From Diphasiastrum complanatum (lineage: Eukaryota > Streptophyta > Lycopodiopsida > Lycopodiales > Lycopodiaceae), in assembly GCA_029204225.1 (NCBI GenBank), contig CM055113.1, positions 32,014,299 through 32,078,298 on the forward strand: 64,000 bases of DNA, written 5' to 3'. A model generated the notes under the pieces. It did no database searches. It was given only the letters and a program-made list of their open reading frames with translations, and had not been told where the DNA came from. Shown here piece by piece: positions 45,366 to 58,287 of this stretch. The position numbers and the translations under genes are program-made. Every line of letters begins with the position of its first letter. Within the stretch, counting starts at the first letter, position 1.

Positions 45366-45870
45366 CTTGCGAGGGTGAGCACTAAGCAATGAGCACTGGT
45401 GAGGCAGCGAGGAATCAGGATCAAGATTTGTGAGGGTGAGGCACTGAGGCAAATCAATGAGCACTAGTGAGGCAACAAGGAATTAGAATCAAGATTTACG
45501 AGGGTGAGGCACTGAGGCAAATCCAAATCGTCACTGCTTCCTTGAGCAGCTAAGGCAGTTCCTTGAGTAGCTGGGGCGCGGCAGAGGCTGGGAGGGCTGG
45601 AGCGACTGTGAGGCTTGAGTGATGGTCTGGCTGCTTGCAGCTAGCTGTGAGCAGTGAGCCACTGGTGACTGAGGCAGCGAGGGTGAGCAGTGAGCACTGG
45701 TGAGGCAACGATGGTGAGCAGTGAGCACTGGTGAGGCAGCGAGGATCAAGATTTGCGAGGGTGGGCACTAAGGCAGTGAGGCGCGATCAAAATCCAGAGC
45801 AGCTGGGACACGACAGAGGCTGGGAGGGTTGGAGCGACTGTGAGCGATGGTGTGGTAGCTAGCTGTTGGC
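45366..45870. repeat. Degenerate GC-richer tandem repeat
   Basis: Units built on GAGCACTGGTGAGGCA.CGAGG, GTGAGCAGTGAGCACTGGTG and GGCAGAGGCTGGGAGGG recur at irregular spacing of about 36-120 bp, in a composition unlike the flanks. The long minus-strand frames at 45531-45991 come from this repetition (repeated RCLTSAHCSPSLP phrases). Origin unknown. Confidence 0.65.
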
Positions 45871-46439
45871 AGCACTGTGGCCGTTTGAGACTTGAGGCTT
45901 TGAGCACTATTCCAAATGAGCCTTCAGCTTCCAAAATCGACTTGGGAGACCCTGAGCTCGATTGGTCTCGTACATTGTAGCGTAAGAACATTCTAGCCTA
46001 TTGCATTTGATCAAAAAGTTGCTCAAAAATGTATGATTCAGTTCGATAAGCTGTAGAACTTCAATAAACAAGACACACTAGTCTTCTGATGCAGCCATTC
46101 TGAACATGTAAATGTATCTACAAAAAGTACCAGAATAATAATTCTGAAAGCCTTTTAAACTCTCTATTGTAGAGTGTAACCCTCTAGCTTAATGTCTCAA
46201 GCATCGAAACAACATTAAGTTACGACCACAAGCATGGCTCGAAACTTTAAAAATACAACTCAGTAGACTGAGATATACGATGCTTACATTGAAGATTGAG
46301 TCTGTGTTCGCTCTACTTTCTTGCACGCAAGTGGAGGATATGTTAAAACCTATAGTAAATGAATAAAAATTGCTTTTGCAAACGATCATAGAGCCAGCTC
46401 AGTGAGCTCAGCTCATATTGAACAAAATGTGTACACGAT

Positions 46440-48600
46440 CGTAGATCATTTTATAAAAAGTGGGAATACCTGTAGAAACGCCTAGAGTAGCAACCCAAAA
46501 ATCAAGGCAATCAGCATCGTCGACGATGGATGATGAGCCATTTTGCAGGCAAGTATCACGGCCTTTCACCTACACAACAAATTCTTCACGCTCTTGCAAT
46601 TCTTTACACTCACGGGCTCTCAACTACTCAGCTAAACGCAGCAGAGAATAGACTCTAGAGTGGAGCAGTAGACAAAGGTTCAATGAGGCATCATCCCCAG
46701 ATAATAATATTTGCAACTTTTTGTGATTAGAGATTCAGAGACTCTAATGGCAGGTAAGTTGGTAACTATGAGTGCCTTTGATTCATAAGCAATGTTAATG
46801 ATTATGACAGAGAAATCAAATTTTGAATAGTTTTCAATAAAAACATCATCTTCAGGAAAAACAGAGACTTTCAGGATCCAGCCATCAACATGAGGTTCAT
46901 TAGCTTCATGTTTATTAGCTGGGGAACTGATTTGAGTTTATAGAAATCCAGTTTCCTAACAAAAGTGTGATGCTTACAAACATTAAAACAGTCCGTACCA
47001 GGCTAAGCTTGTGATTATATCATATATGTAATGAAGATATTCGACATCCAGTAATGATGTAGATTCAGGATTGTTGCTCACCAAATTAAGTAAGGCTTTT
47101 TCACCAAGAGTGGGTAAAACACCCTTTACGCGATACTGGGAACCAACTTCCAACCCTTAGCATGGCCCTTCCAGCTTCCTCGATACTGTTTCCAAATTTC
47201 CACATGAAGCAACTTTCTTAACTGCATCATCGCATATGGACTCCAAATTCTTCATCAGAAGCTCCTCCAATTGTCTCTTAGTGTCACTATCCTAGTCCCC
47301 TAGATGATTACACAGTTTATCATGCGGTATGATCGTATGAAGATTCCAACTCTCGTGTCCTCACCTGACGCAGAATGAGCATAATTGCAGAGTAGGTCTT
47401 CCAGCCTCTGAACTTAGTTTTTATTTCTTAATGCTGCAGTCTGATCTTGGTGATGTGAGGCTTGTGCGTTATAATTAGACTCAACACTGAGCAAAGTTGG
47501 AGGTGCAACGAGAATTCTGAATAGGATCACAAATACACATTGGAATTTTGCGTTGCTCTGAATCTTTGTCTGCCTTATCAGAGCTACTGATGTTGCTAAT
47601 CTGCAACAATGAAGCTGTACTCTCGGACAAAAAGTTTAGCATGTTTCGGCTGCTCTTCTCACTATCAGTGCCTGTGCCTTCACAGCTCCCCCCGCCTATA
47701 GGTGCAGAAGCTTGGTTGGATCTCATGGTAACTTACTATTCTAACTCAAACTGCACCAGACATGATACAAACTGCTGATAAATCATAAAAGAGCACAAAA
47801 CACTGATAAATTGGTATAGGAACACAATCATTCATGGCAAATTACTGATAAATCCTACGGGACACAAAAACTGTAGAGTACCAAGAGATGGATGGGATAG
47901 CTGATGCAAGAATAGAATAGATTGTACTTACTGATTGCAAAGGAACTAGAGATTAAACATAAAATATTTTAAAGAAAATATAGAAAGGTTAATCATTTCA
48001 CAAACCCAAAAAGAAAATTCAATTCACACTAAGCCAAGCAAAAATAGTAGCAAAAGTAACTACAACATTGTACTTTCTCTTGATAGACTTTGGAACGCAA
48101 ATGTTAAACTTCTTTCAAAAAGATGATTGAATTAAATTCCTCATTTCATGCCCCGCATCACCGAATGAGCATTAGTACTGTACAGATGGCCCTAGAATAC
48201 AAAGTATGTACTTTTACATGGAGCTTAACAATGCACATGTAGAAATGAAGACCAAAGTTTGACCCAACTTCATAGAGAACCCTGCACAGAAGAGGTCACA
48301 CCGTCACAAATTTCATATGTGGCACAGATTACAGTGTACACCATTCAAAACGGCCTTCCAAGAGAACATCATTATCAAAGTCAAAGTTGTATCTGCAGAA
48401 TAAAATCAGACCACATTCATTCATAATCAATAAGTAAATTGGTCAATCTCAACAAATCAGTAATCACTCCAAAAGGCAGCTGAAGACCCTTCCACGTCGA
48501 GACACCTTCTCGAAGGTCACCTTCAACACCAAACTAGGGTGAAAGTAGCTCTCCCTTATCAACAGATAATCCCTGACAGGAAGCAACACCTTGTTAGTGC
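46440..48600 (-). pseudogene. Scattered coding-like segments, unidentified gene remnant
   Basis: On the minus strand, right to left: VLLPVRDYLLIRESYFHPSL then VLKVTFEKVSRRGRVFSC (about 48590-48470); a Ser-rich 81-codon frame (47726-47481); QLEELLMKNLESICDDAVKK (about 47290-47200); GVLPTLGEKALLNLV (about 47110); DGWILKVSVFPEDDVFIENY (46900-46800); SIVDDADCLDFWVATLGVST (about 46530-46460). These look protein-derived in composition but are interrupted by stops and frameshifts. I cannot name the family or show that they belong to one gene; introns are possible. Confidence 0.3.
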
Positions 48601-50100
48601 AATACTACAATAGCACTCGAAAGTCTAGAATACTGTGAACCTTGGAAATAGCATAGACAATCACATGTACAACAACATACATAATCGTGAGAGCTTCATG
48701 CCAGCTCAGAGATAGGAAGGAACAAAACTAGATAACCTTTGGGGCCAGGCTTATCTGTGATTATGAAAAGTGAGATTTATTCACATATTTACACTAGTTT
48801 TGTCAATCTCATTCAGATGGGCTACTGTTAACTAGCATGAATTTGAGCTTTTAGCTTAAAAGAGACTCTATGAGTTTTTTGAGATCTCCCTTATCTAGAA
48901 AGAGACCACTAGATGTTGCAAAGTTTGGGCCGCATATTCACGTAGTACAATATCTAGCACACATAGTGCATCCTAAGCAATAGGAGTAGGCTGAGGGTTT
49001 ATTAGAGTATCTATAGCCTTCATATTGACTATGGCTGCAAATTCTATCTTCATTATAAATTCTCCGTAGAATGAAGTCTTTCTCTTTTTCTTTTTGTCAT
49101 CATCTGCTGAAGTGGGAAACTCCTCGCTACCAACTTCTCAATAGCATGATCATGTGCTTTACCCCCTCCGGATCTGCAATGAATCATTTAAATAAAATTG
49201 ACTGGTAACAATGTTACTAGTGCCTTCTTTGGAACCACTTCCTTTATGTGTGCAGCTAGCCTATGTAGAATGATTCCTAAGTCACCAAAATTAAAGATTT
49301 GCAAGGGACTAGATAGTAGAGCCTGGCCATAAGGGCTTATCGATTCTGAACAAATGAAACCCAGTTACAGCTAAGTTCTGAAATCTTACTTCCACTCTTC
49401 AAGTTCTTTACTCTCTTTTTTCGTCCATGCAATTAATCCATCTTTCATACTAAAGCCAACATGTGATTCTTCTTCCATGAATCATGTTTGTTAAATTTTC
49501 ACAGTTGATTAAATTTGAATAAATTCATTTTTCACATTTTAATTTTAAAAGAGTTTTTTGCTTTTGCAATCTAAATGCTACAATCATCAATAGTAAATCT
49601 CGAAGGACAGACTAGGTTTTTGAATTGTAAGCTTGTAGCAGGTACGCCTGCTCTCTAGTACTATCTCGTATAGACATAACTTACTGATTTGATCCTCAAT
49701 CAAGGCACATCATGAGTGATAATGAGTAATTCCTTGAGCTTAGGTGATAAATGCCTATCTTGAGTGCAAAAGCCACATGTAAATTGCATTGTGGGCTTAT
49801 AAAGCTGGTGTCAAATTACTTCAATTTCAATTTTTCAGCTTACTCCATTTTCAAAAAAAAAATTGGACTTTTAAGTATTGGTCTTTTACTTAAACATGTG
49901 ACTTTCATTATTGTGATAGTTTGGATGCACTACTAGCATAGTTGTAGGAGTTGCAAGCAAATTTTGGCTGTATGCATTAATGAATCATAGTTTTTATATC
50001 AGCTAGCTTGTCACTGAAATATATGGGACTGCTGCACTCTTACGAAAAATAGATTTTTTACTATTGTAGGCCTGAAGCTTCTTGTTGCTTCAATATTGTC
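48601..50100. other. No gene seen
   Basis: AT-rich, frequent stops, no motif recognised on either strand. Confidence 0.45.
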
Positions 50101-50299
50101 TCTATAGTCAGTTATTGTTGGAGGTGTGAATATTTCACAAATTAGAAAACTCATTGGATTGTACTCACAAGCTTCAATGGAAACTTCCAAAGATGTCAGT
50201 GAAACAAGTGAAAAATGTGTAATTAAATACACTAAGAGAAAACAATCTAGCATTCTTGTAATGTTTGGAGCTAACAAAAAAAGCACAACGAGAAATATG

Positions 50300-52555
50300 T
50301 TTGTGATGGGTGCAACGAGGAGGAAAAAGTTGATGCAGAACAAGAAAAGATTCAATCAGCCAACCTCCAAAAGAATCTAGAAGCTCTTAGAATTGCAAAA
50401 GCTTGTAGCATGTGGCAAGATCGATGGATCATCGATTACCCGTGGCTTGAGTTCAACAAAGAATTAGGAAGGGTGTACTGTAAAGTATGCAAGCAACAAC
50501 CAAACCATTTCAAAAATGTATTTGGAACTTTGGGGAGCACTAACATTCGTGCTAGTGCATGGTTGGATCATGTTAGGTCCAAAGTCCATAGAGATATATA
50601 TAGAGATCAGATTGAAGCAGAGAAAACAACAATACAAGAAGCGAATACTACTATTCGCGACAGAAAAGAAGAGGCGTTGTGGGCCTTGTTTAAGGTGGCA
50701 TATTTTGTTGCAAAAGAGGATCTTCCCTACACCGAGTTCCAATCTGAACTATGTTTGTTATGATCCCTTGGATTGAAAACAATGACAAAAAGTCTCTATC
50801 AACATGATAAGGCCTGTGCTGAATTTATAAAATACATTGCTGAATCATTACGAGAAAGTATTGTGGAAAAAGTAAAGCAAAGTCCTTTCTTTGGATTAAT
50901 GGTGGTTGAGTCCACGGACATATCCGACAAGAAGTCCTTGATTATGTATTTGTCTTACATTGAAAACTTCAATCCTGTAACTTCTTATTTCTGTCTTATT
51001 TCTTTAGAAAATGAGAATGCCGAATCAATTTACGATGCAATCATGGCTATTTTTCGTGACTCAAACCTAAATATTAGGAAGTTTGTAGGGTTTGGATCTG
51101 ATGGAGCAAGTGTCATGATAGGGTCAAACACGGGAGTTGTGACGAGACTAAAGAAATCAGGCCCTTTTCTATCAGGTATACATTGCATCGCCTATGGGTG
51201 CAATTTAGCGTGTTCAAGTTCAGCCTCCAAATTGTCGTATTCCAAGTTTATTGATTCAGTAGTTAATGCAGTTTCTTTCTTTGCCAATAGTTGCAAGAGG
51301 CAATCTCTTCTGCGGTCGTTACAAGAAGAAATGGCAAGTGATATATTGAAGTTGAATAGGATTAATGCCACAAGATGGTTGAGTCGTCACAATGCGATAA
51401 AACGCATATGTGATGTTCTGCAACCTGTGATTCGTGCTATAAAAAGTGAATTTAAGAAAATGTCAAGGAAAAAATCAAATTCGCAAAAAGATATTGTTTT
51501 CGTCGATGAGGATGCCCAAGATGTTGTTGAAGACGATTTGGAAGCAGCCTTGGCATCTACAAGTAAGTCGAAGAAGGCAGTTCAGGCTGCTGCAACCAAA
51601 AAGCTTCTAAAAAGGTTATGCGACCTCAAATGTATATACGTTCTACATTTTCTAGTGGACATACTTAAAAAGCTGTCAATTTTGAGTTTGATATTTCAAC
51701 GCGACTATGTGGAAGTTGGAGCAATCTTCGAATTGTTTCTAATGAAATTGCTTTGATTGAGGACGAGTTTATTGAAGACCCTCCAACAAATCTGAACACT
51801 GGAACATATGATAGTAAAGGGTATGCAATCTTACCAGACTATAGACCTGAAAATGGTTATATCCGAAAGGTTACAAAATTTTGCGAGGGAATATGTATTA
51901 TGATATAGAAATCAATAGGTCTGCTGTGGGTGATGACTTAGAAGAGGCGATTGAGTTCCAAAAGTCCTTTTTCTTGTGCTATAGTTGAGAGTTTGTTAGA
52001 TCAGTTCCAAGATAAAGGCCATTTGAGTTCCTTCAAGGCACTATCTCCTACCAACATACCAAGATGCATGAGAGAAATGAAAGATTGTGGTTATCAAGAG
52101 ATCAATTCCCTTGGTGATTTTTATGGGATTTCAAAAGTTGATGCGGTTGGAAATGTGATTCCTCCACTCATCAATATTGAAGAGGTGAGGCTTCAAAATT
52201 GAAGAGGTGAAGCATTCAAAATTCAAGCCACAACTGAATGGAGCGGCCGATCTTTTCGTGATACATCAGCCATCATTGGCTCCAATCAGCAGTTGCATGA
52301 GAAATATAAAGGATTGTACACATTTATGTGCATCACACTTGTGCAGTGTACCAATTCGGCTGCTTGTGAAAGAGGCTAGACCCAATCTAATCAAAGATAG
52401 AAAAAGCAATAAGATTGATTCCGCGGATGCCTTAATGTGTATTTCCATTGAGGGAAGCAATGACCTGGATTCATTGGACTCTTCAAATGCAATCAACTCA
52501 TGTTGCAAAAATGAGCTCTTTTTCCTTATAGTGATTATGTTTGTTACAGCCTAAT
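50300..52555 (+). pseudogene. hAT transposase, ZNF862/KIAA1586-like, broken
   Basis: 50410-51756 is one frame broken by a single TGA at 50761. It starts with WQDRWIIDYPWLEF, GRVYCKVCKQ (TTF-type zinc-finger region). Then come FFGLMVVESTDISDKKSL (first catalytic Asp), FVGFGSDGASVMIG (second Asp), IHCIAYGCNLAC, and INATRWLSRHNAI (the conserved RW). After 51756 the frame shifts twice. The end reads NLIKDRKSNKIDSADALMCI, the hAT C-terminal dimerisation region. The transposase would excise and reinsert hAT elements. About 700 residues in total is a normal length. Terminal repeats were not located. Confidence 0.82.
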
Positions 52556-52855
52556 TTGTGTGGTTTCAATATATATTTTAGATCTGATTTGTCTTGCTAT
52601 TAGATCCTCAAATGCTTTACATGTTGATTCAAACTCATTCACTTGTTTGTGTATCAAGTTGACGTGAATAGACATATTGACAAGCTAAATGCAGTCATAC
52701 TTTTGAATATCATTGTAATGATTCGAAGCAGTATCTCACCCGAAAATCTTCTTTTTTGGTAAGTTCCTAGCCTCTTGTTTGATTTTTCTGCAAGATTTAT
52801 TAACTTGAATAAGATTGTATTACACTTAGTATTATGTCCATGCTGGTGGCAATAT
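52556..52855. repeat. Segment repeated at 54800-55010
   Basis: Phrases ATGATTC.AAGCA..AT.TCA and CTTTTTTGGTAAGTT with a CTTTTGTGAGATTTTTCT-like continuation occur in the same order at 54860-54960. Possibly one locus split by the R/Gypsy insertion with duplication of its edge, or a diverged tandem repeat. Confidence 0.4.
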
Positions 52856-53114
52856 ATAAGAGGCAACTAGAGTTTTTCACGGATTGGCTTATAGTAAATC
52901 TTATCTCTAACGTGCATCAATAATGAACCAAAGCTAGAATCTACACTCACAATTTGCTCTCTTTTTTCAATGAAGATTATTAAAAATACTATGTACACAC
53001 ACACAATTGAGATATTTTGTAACATATTTTTGAAACTAGAAAGTTGCACTAGATACAAAAACACACGTTATATGCTATCTTGTTTTTCATCACACAATAA
53101 AACCAAAACCAAAA

Positions 53115-53149
<35 letters not shown>

Positions 53150-53301
53150 CATATATATATATATATATATATATGATACTTTGTGACATATTTTTGAAAC
53201 TAGAAAGTTGCACTAGATACAAAAACAGACGTTATATGCTATCTTGTTTTTCATTAAGTTTTGCATTTGTAACATCAACTGATACACAAACATTTTCACA
53301 A

Positions 53302-53332
<31 letters not shown>

Positions 53333-53352
53333 ATAAAACCAAAACCAAAACA

Positions 53353-53353
<1 letters not shown>
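52856..53353 (+). repeat. Dispersed repeat R, copy 3, second half, duplicated in tandem
   Basis: Matches 755-1068 of copy 1. The last ~150 bp occur twice (about 53005-53115 and 53175-53353), each ending in a CT microsatellite (53116-53148 with AT tract 53151-53174; and 53354-53433). Confidence 0.7.

Positions 53354-53433
<80 letters not shown>
53354..53433. repeat. (TC)40 microsatellite
   Basis: Perfect dinucleotide tract. The adjacent CA run lies at 53307-53332. Confidence 0.95.
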
Positions 53434-53435
<2 letters not shown>

Positions 53436-53436
53436 A

Positions 53437-54190
53437 ATTTAGAGGTTCTCTTTCATCCTCTTCACCTATCTCATAGCACTCTATAAAATTTACTTGGGAA
53501 TCTATAGGCAGCCCTACTTCCTCATCCCCCCTTATAAGATGACCTCCTAATGGGCTCACCATCAGAATCCCTGGAAAAAATATTTGCTTGGTAAGGCTAG
53601 TTTATGATAGCATTAGCCTAGTATAACCATGGCCTACCAAACCGTATCGATTACGCTGGCATATATGCTGGGTTAATGACAAAGAAACTCATAATGAAAG
53701 TCTTTGTCTCTATGTTTACATTGATACTCCTCAACTCTCCCACCAGAGTGCAGCGAGATGCATCAGCTAAATGTATTTAGGATGAACAGTGGGCTAAATT
53801 TGATCTTCTAATCCTAACTCTTTAGCCATTGTTTCAGTCATCAAGTTTCTACTTGATCCTGAATCTATTAATATATTTTGTATAACAAAACCGCCTATAG
53901 TTGCACTAATTTTGGGAAGTCCACAGTCCCCTCTATCTATGTACTCAACTCTAATACTATATGCAGGTGTTGATACTTTCCTCTGGTCATCCCCTTCCTC
54001 AGTCCTTGTGGAATGGACTTCTTTGTCCTCCAAAGTGTAACTTGAGGATGATGTCGGGGTTTCGCCTTCATATTTATCTTTTTCCTAGGATACAATGATC
54101 CTTTTATGACTCTTCCCTTATGGTGTCCTTCTTCTTCCAATGGGTTATTACATCAGCTTGGTATAGCCAAGGTCTTCCCAATAACATTTT
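53437..54190 (-). pseudogene. Gypsy protease fragment
   Basis: VEYIDRGDCGLPKISATIGG, then FVIQNILIDSGSSRNLMTET and MAKELGLE (54033-53794) form a retropepsin with an intact D-S-G triplet. Further pieces down to 53437, such as HLIRGDEEVGLPIDS, follow with stops. The fragment sits between the two halves of repeat R and differs from the proteases at 7211, 28744 and 61264, so it is a separate lineage. Confidence 0.75.
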
Positions 54191-54199
54191 ATAGGATGA

Positions 54200-54615
54200 C
54201 TCCCTACTTTTACCATTTCACAATGCTAATAAAAAATTGTTATCATTTGGTCTGAATATGGTCACTTGAGTTTGTAATCACATTCAATTGATTTGAGAAC
54301 AATAACATCTACTTGCAAGATTAAGAATGGGCCCACAAAATCTCTAGACATTCAAAATACAGATCAAATATATCTCTGCCCGCAAAATCCCGCATCCAAA
54401 GATAATCGTTCTCGAATGTGAATGTATTGACACATAGTGTGGTGCAAGATGAGAGTCTATAAAAATTTCAAAATTTGTAACCAACACTCATTATGATGTG
54501 CTCACATTCTACAATCCAAGCGCATGTGCTCAAATTTTCAAAATAGGTTGATGAGGTGAAACCATCTCAAATATTTACGCTTTTTTGTTTTTTATAATGT
54601 TTGGACTTGAGTAGC
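54200..54615 (+). repeat. Dispersed repeat R, copy 3, first half
   Basis: Closely matches 313-735 of copy 1, including the GGGCCCACAAAATCTCTAGA phrase. Confidence 0.75.
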
Positions 54616-56884
54616 TATCGTTAGTAGTTTGACAACATGTATTCTCATGTCAATGCATAATTTTGTATGTTTCCATGATGATTTCAAGCACTATCTCTTG
54701 TAGACGTTTGTTGACTCCTCGTATTGAGCAGATGTTTTAGAGATTATGAAATGTGGGTATAAACTAATGTGCCTTTTATGTGACGAGAATGTATTAAGTC
54801 GATGTAGAGTTGATGTGACAAAAATCTGTCCAATACATATAGAATTTTGCATGTTCATACAATGATTCAAAGCACCATTTCAGCCGACAATGTACTTTTT
54901 TGGTAAGTTTTTAGGCTTTTGTGAGATTTTTCTATAAGCTTTAGAAATATAAGTGCGACAATCTTACAAAAAGTGTTATGTCTATTGGTGGCTTTTGTTT
55001 TTGTCCTTAAGCATGTGTTCACGTATTCATGCGTAATATTTTTCCACATGTTGATCCATAATTGGTGTTCTCATATGTATGTAGGAAGTAAGGTTTCGAT
55101 ATCCTTAACAAATTGCACATCTTTGATTTTGGTAAGACCCAGTTTGTTGACTGTGTCGATCCTTCACATGAAAATATAGTTCATCAATGAATGAACAAAA
55201 TTGAATCAAATTAAATGCTTCTTGCATGAAATATTTGTTGAAAGCACTTTGAATCTTGAATACAATTAGCTTTTAATTGCAATTTTTTGTGTTCGCATAA
55301 GTCTTTTGCAAAGCTTTGTTGATATTCTTAAAGAAATGTTTGCATGATTGTAATGGTTGACGTTTCTAGTTTTATAGGTTTTATTGCATGTGTTATAATA
55401 GCAAATATTTCTAAAGATAATTTTGAAGATGTTTTGACCTATTGTCCATTCATAATTTTGATAGGTTTTTGAGGCATGTCACAAAATCAGCTAGGAAGTT
55501 AAGATTGCAATTGCACCATATAGTATGGGTACATTTGTGAAGCATATCAATGACCTCATTTAGAAGGAAACAAGAGGCATGCTGAAGATCCTCTTCTAGA
55601 ATGTTATCAAAGATGCAATGTTGTGCACGGAGCAAGCTGGCTGGAAGACTCTTACCTGCTATGGGTGTTGTCTATGGTTTAAAGAGACAAGGAAAAATCC
55701 TTTCTGGTTTTGGAGTCTAGCTTATAAGTTAAAATGGTGTTTTTTAATACCAGCTTTAGTTGATTATACTATCTTCGAGAACTCCATTAAGTAGGGCTTT
55801 AGTTTATGATATACTTTTCTTATGAGCTATTGAAGGATTCTGGCATGACTGCAAGCCTCACCTTGTTATGAATTTACAGATGTCGCCTTTTTTGAATGTA
55901 TTTCATCATTGGCATGGCACCATCTCTTGAGATAATCAAAATGATGGACGATTAAAGTTTGGATGTCTTTGTTGGAGACCTCTAATGTACCGCTACTGTG
56001 CAATTTGATGTTGTTATATCTCATTTTGATCCTTTCAAGGCATTGTTTAACTTTTTCTTTTGCATCAAAATTTTGTTGCCATGGTTACAATAACATAATT
56101 GTAGTTGAATCGATCATGCTAGTGTAAGTTGTAAATTTAATGCTAAGGTTCTATTGTTTGTCTTATTTTTGGGTGGAGGACAACTACAAATTAGTGCAGG
56201 AAATTAGACGGCAAGCTAAAATTTTTCACAGTTTTAAACCTTAGACAATTTGTTTTAATAGGATTTTTTAGACAATTTTTTAATTATTGTAGGATTCACG
56301 AGGCTATGTTTCATCCACCGATGTTAATTTTAAAAAACCGATACATGAACATGTGTATAGGAAAATTTAGTATAACTCCAAAGAGGTTTCCCGATCACTG
56401 GGGTGTGGGTGGGGGGGAGTGTAATAATACCTCCCCTCCTCTCAAAAGTACAATCTGTTGGTGAATTGACAGGGGAGGGGAGTGGCACACCTCCCAACAA
56501 GCCTATCACTTCTCTCCTTGCAAAGCCAGCTTAGTCTTAAAAAATAAAATAAAATTCAAGTTTCAAATCTCAATGTTTAGAAGTTAAAACTTTTAACACT
56601 AAGATTGTTAATCTTAGAAATATCTATTCTGAGGTAAATCTTGGAGGCATGTCCTTCTCAGGCCGTACTTTCTTCTTTCTTCCTCTCTATACTTGCAGAT
56701 CTCCAAAGGAGTTGAGAGAACTGTGGTACATTGGAGTTGGAGAGGGGAGAAAGGGTCAGAATTGAATTTCATAGGTCTTTGGGGTCCATGAGCCATGTGG
56801 CACCTTTGGTTGGCCCCAAATGACTAGAAAGATCTAGAAGGGACAAATGGGACCTTTTTTGGGTCCCACCTGTCCTTTTTGCAT
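54616..56884. other. No gene seen
   Basis: AT-rich with many stops. 56400-56500 has a G-run and opposing CCTCCCCTCC and GGGGAGGGGAG tracts able to pair. The minus frame 56614-56796 has no motif. Confidence 0.45.
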
Positions 56885-57006
56885 GAGGGTGGAGAGGAGC
56901 TTTGGGGAGGGGCTAAAGGAGGTATGTTCTCTTCCTTTCCCTCATTCTCCCAAATTGTTGTAGAGTTCTTTTGCTCTCTAGTTGCTAGTTCTCAAGTTGG
57001 GTATCT
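56885..57006 (+). mobile_element. Fragment of chromovirus 1 leader
   Basis: GGAGAGGAGCTTTGGGGAGG and the following bases to TTCTCAAGTTGGGTAT match in reverse 8507-8625, the leader just after the primer-binding site of chromovirus 1. Only about 120 bp. Confidence 0.75.
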
Positions 57007-57650
57007 GTCAACACATTTACATTCGAGAATGATTATCTTCGCATGTGGGATTATGCGGCCAGAGATATATCTAATTTGTATTTTGAATTTCTAGATTTTG
57101 TGGGCCCATTCTTAATCTTGCAGGTCGATGTTATTGTTTTCAAATCAATTGAATGTGATTACAAACTCAAGTGACCATATTCAGACCAAATGATAACGAT
57201 TTATAATTAGCATTGTGAAATGGTAAAAGTACCATACCATGTTACAAATGAAAAGATAAATTAAAAAAACAGAAGATAGCATGTATTGGCATTTTTGTAT
57301 TTAATGCAACGTTCCAATTTCAAAAAATATGTAATAGTGGATCTCAATTGTGTGCACATAGTATTTCTAGTACAATAAACTCTATTGAAAGAAGAGATCA
57401 AATTATTAGTGTGGATTTTAGCTTTGGTTCGTCATCAATGCACATTTTAAAAGCCAATACTTGAAAAACTCAAATTGCCATTTGGTAGATGAATATATTG
57501 CAGATGCTCTAGTCCAAACATTTTAAAAAACAAAAAAATACAGATCTTTGCTTGCCAAGGATCGTTTTCCCTCATCGAACCCTATTTTTTCAAAATTTGA
57601 GCACACACACTTTGGATTGCAAAATGTGTGTTGATTACCAATGATGAATC
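57007..57650 (-). repeat. Dispersed repeat R, reverse copy upstream of U2
   Basis: Reverse of copies 1 and 2 (for example AATTGAATGTGATTACAAAC). It ends in the U2 upstream block and so extends the U promoter region into R. Confidence 0.7.
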
Positions 57651-57818
57651 TATCTCAATTTTGAAAATTGTATAGGCTCTCATCTTCTCTGTCATGCACA
57701 TTCAAGAATGATGCTTTTTGCATTTGTGATTTTGCGGCCATGGAAAAGTCTAGAGATAATGTGGGACCATTTTTTATCTTGCATATCGATGCTATTGAAT
57801 TCAAATAGCCCAATGTGA

Positions 57819-57820
<2 letters not shown>

Positions 57821-57862
<42 letters not shown>
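57821..57862. repeat. (CT)21 microsatellite upstream of U2
   Basis: Lies about 430 bp before the U2 ATG, in the same position as the tracts upstream of U1, U3 and U4. Confidence 0.95.
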
Positions 57863-57865
<3 letters not shown>

Positions 57866-58287
57866 CACCATTTGGAATATGACTAGAGAGTGTGTGGCAG
57901 AGTGGGGGAGCATTTTAAGCTCTGCCAGTTACTTAATAATGTTTAAAGTTTATTCTGGTTAGTGTGGCATCTAATTTTTTCCAAAAGTATATCTTCCTGA
58001 ATAAAGTTTATGGCTTCTTCGTGAATCGTGTAGCATCTAATTCTTTCATTAAAGTTTATGCATCATGCAACATCTTTCTCAAAAGTTTATTCTTCTTCAC
58101 GTAGGAGCTACTTTCTTGCAGTTTATAGCCTGATCTCACTCACTCATTCACTCACTCGTCTCATCTCAGGAGTGACAACTCTCTCACTCATTTATTCAGT
58201 ACTCGCTGGTCTCTAAGGAGTCGTCGGTACTGCTACTACTCTCGCTTGAAGCTCATCCCTCAAACCCATTCAACTTTAATTTCAAGC

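Noticed and set aside
45531-45991. Minus-strand frames with Ser-Pro-rich repeats
   Set aside because: Produced by the degenerate tandem repeat; several overlapping frames repeat the same phrases.
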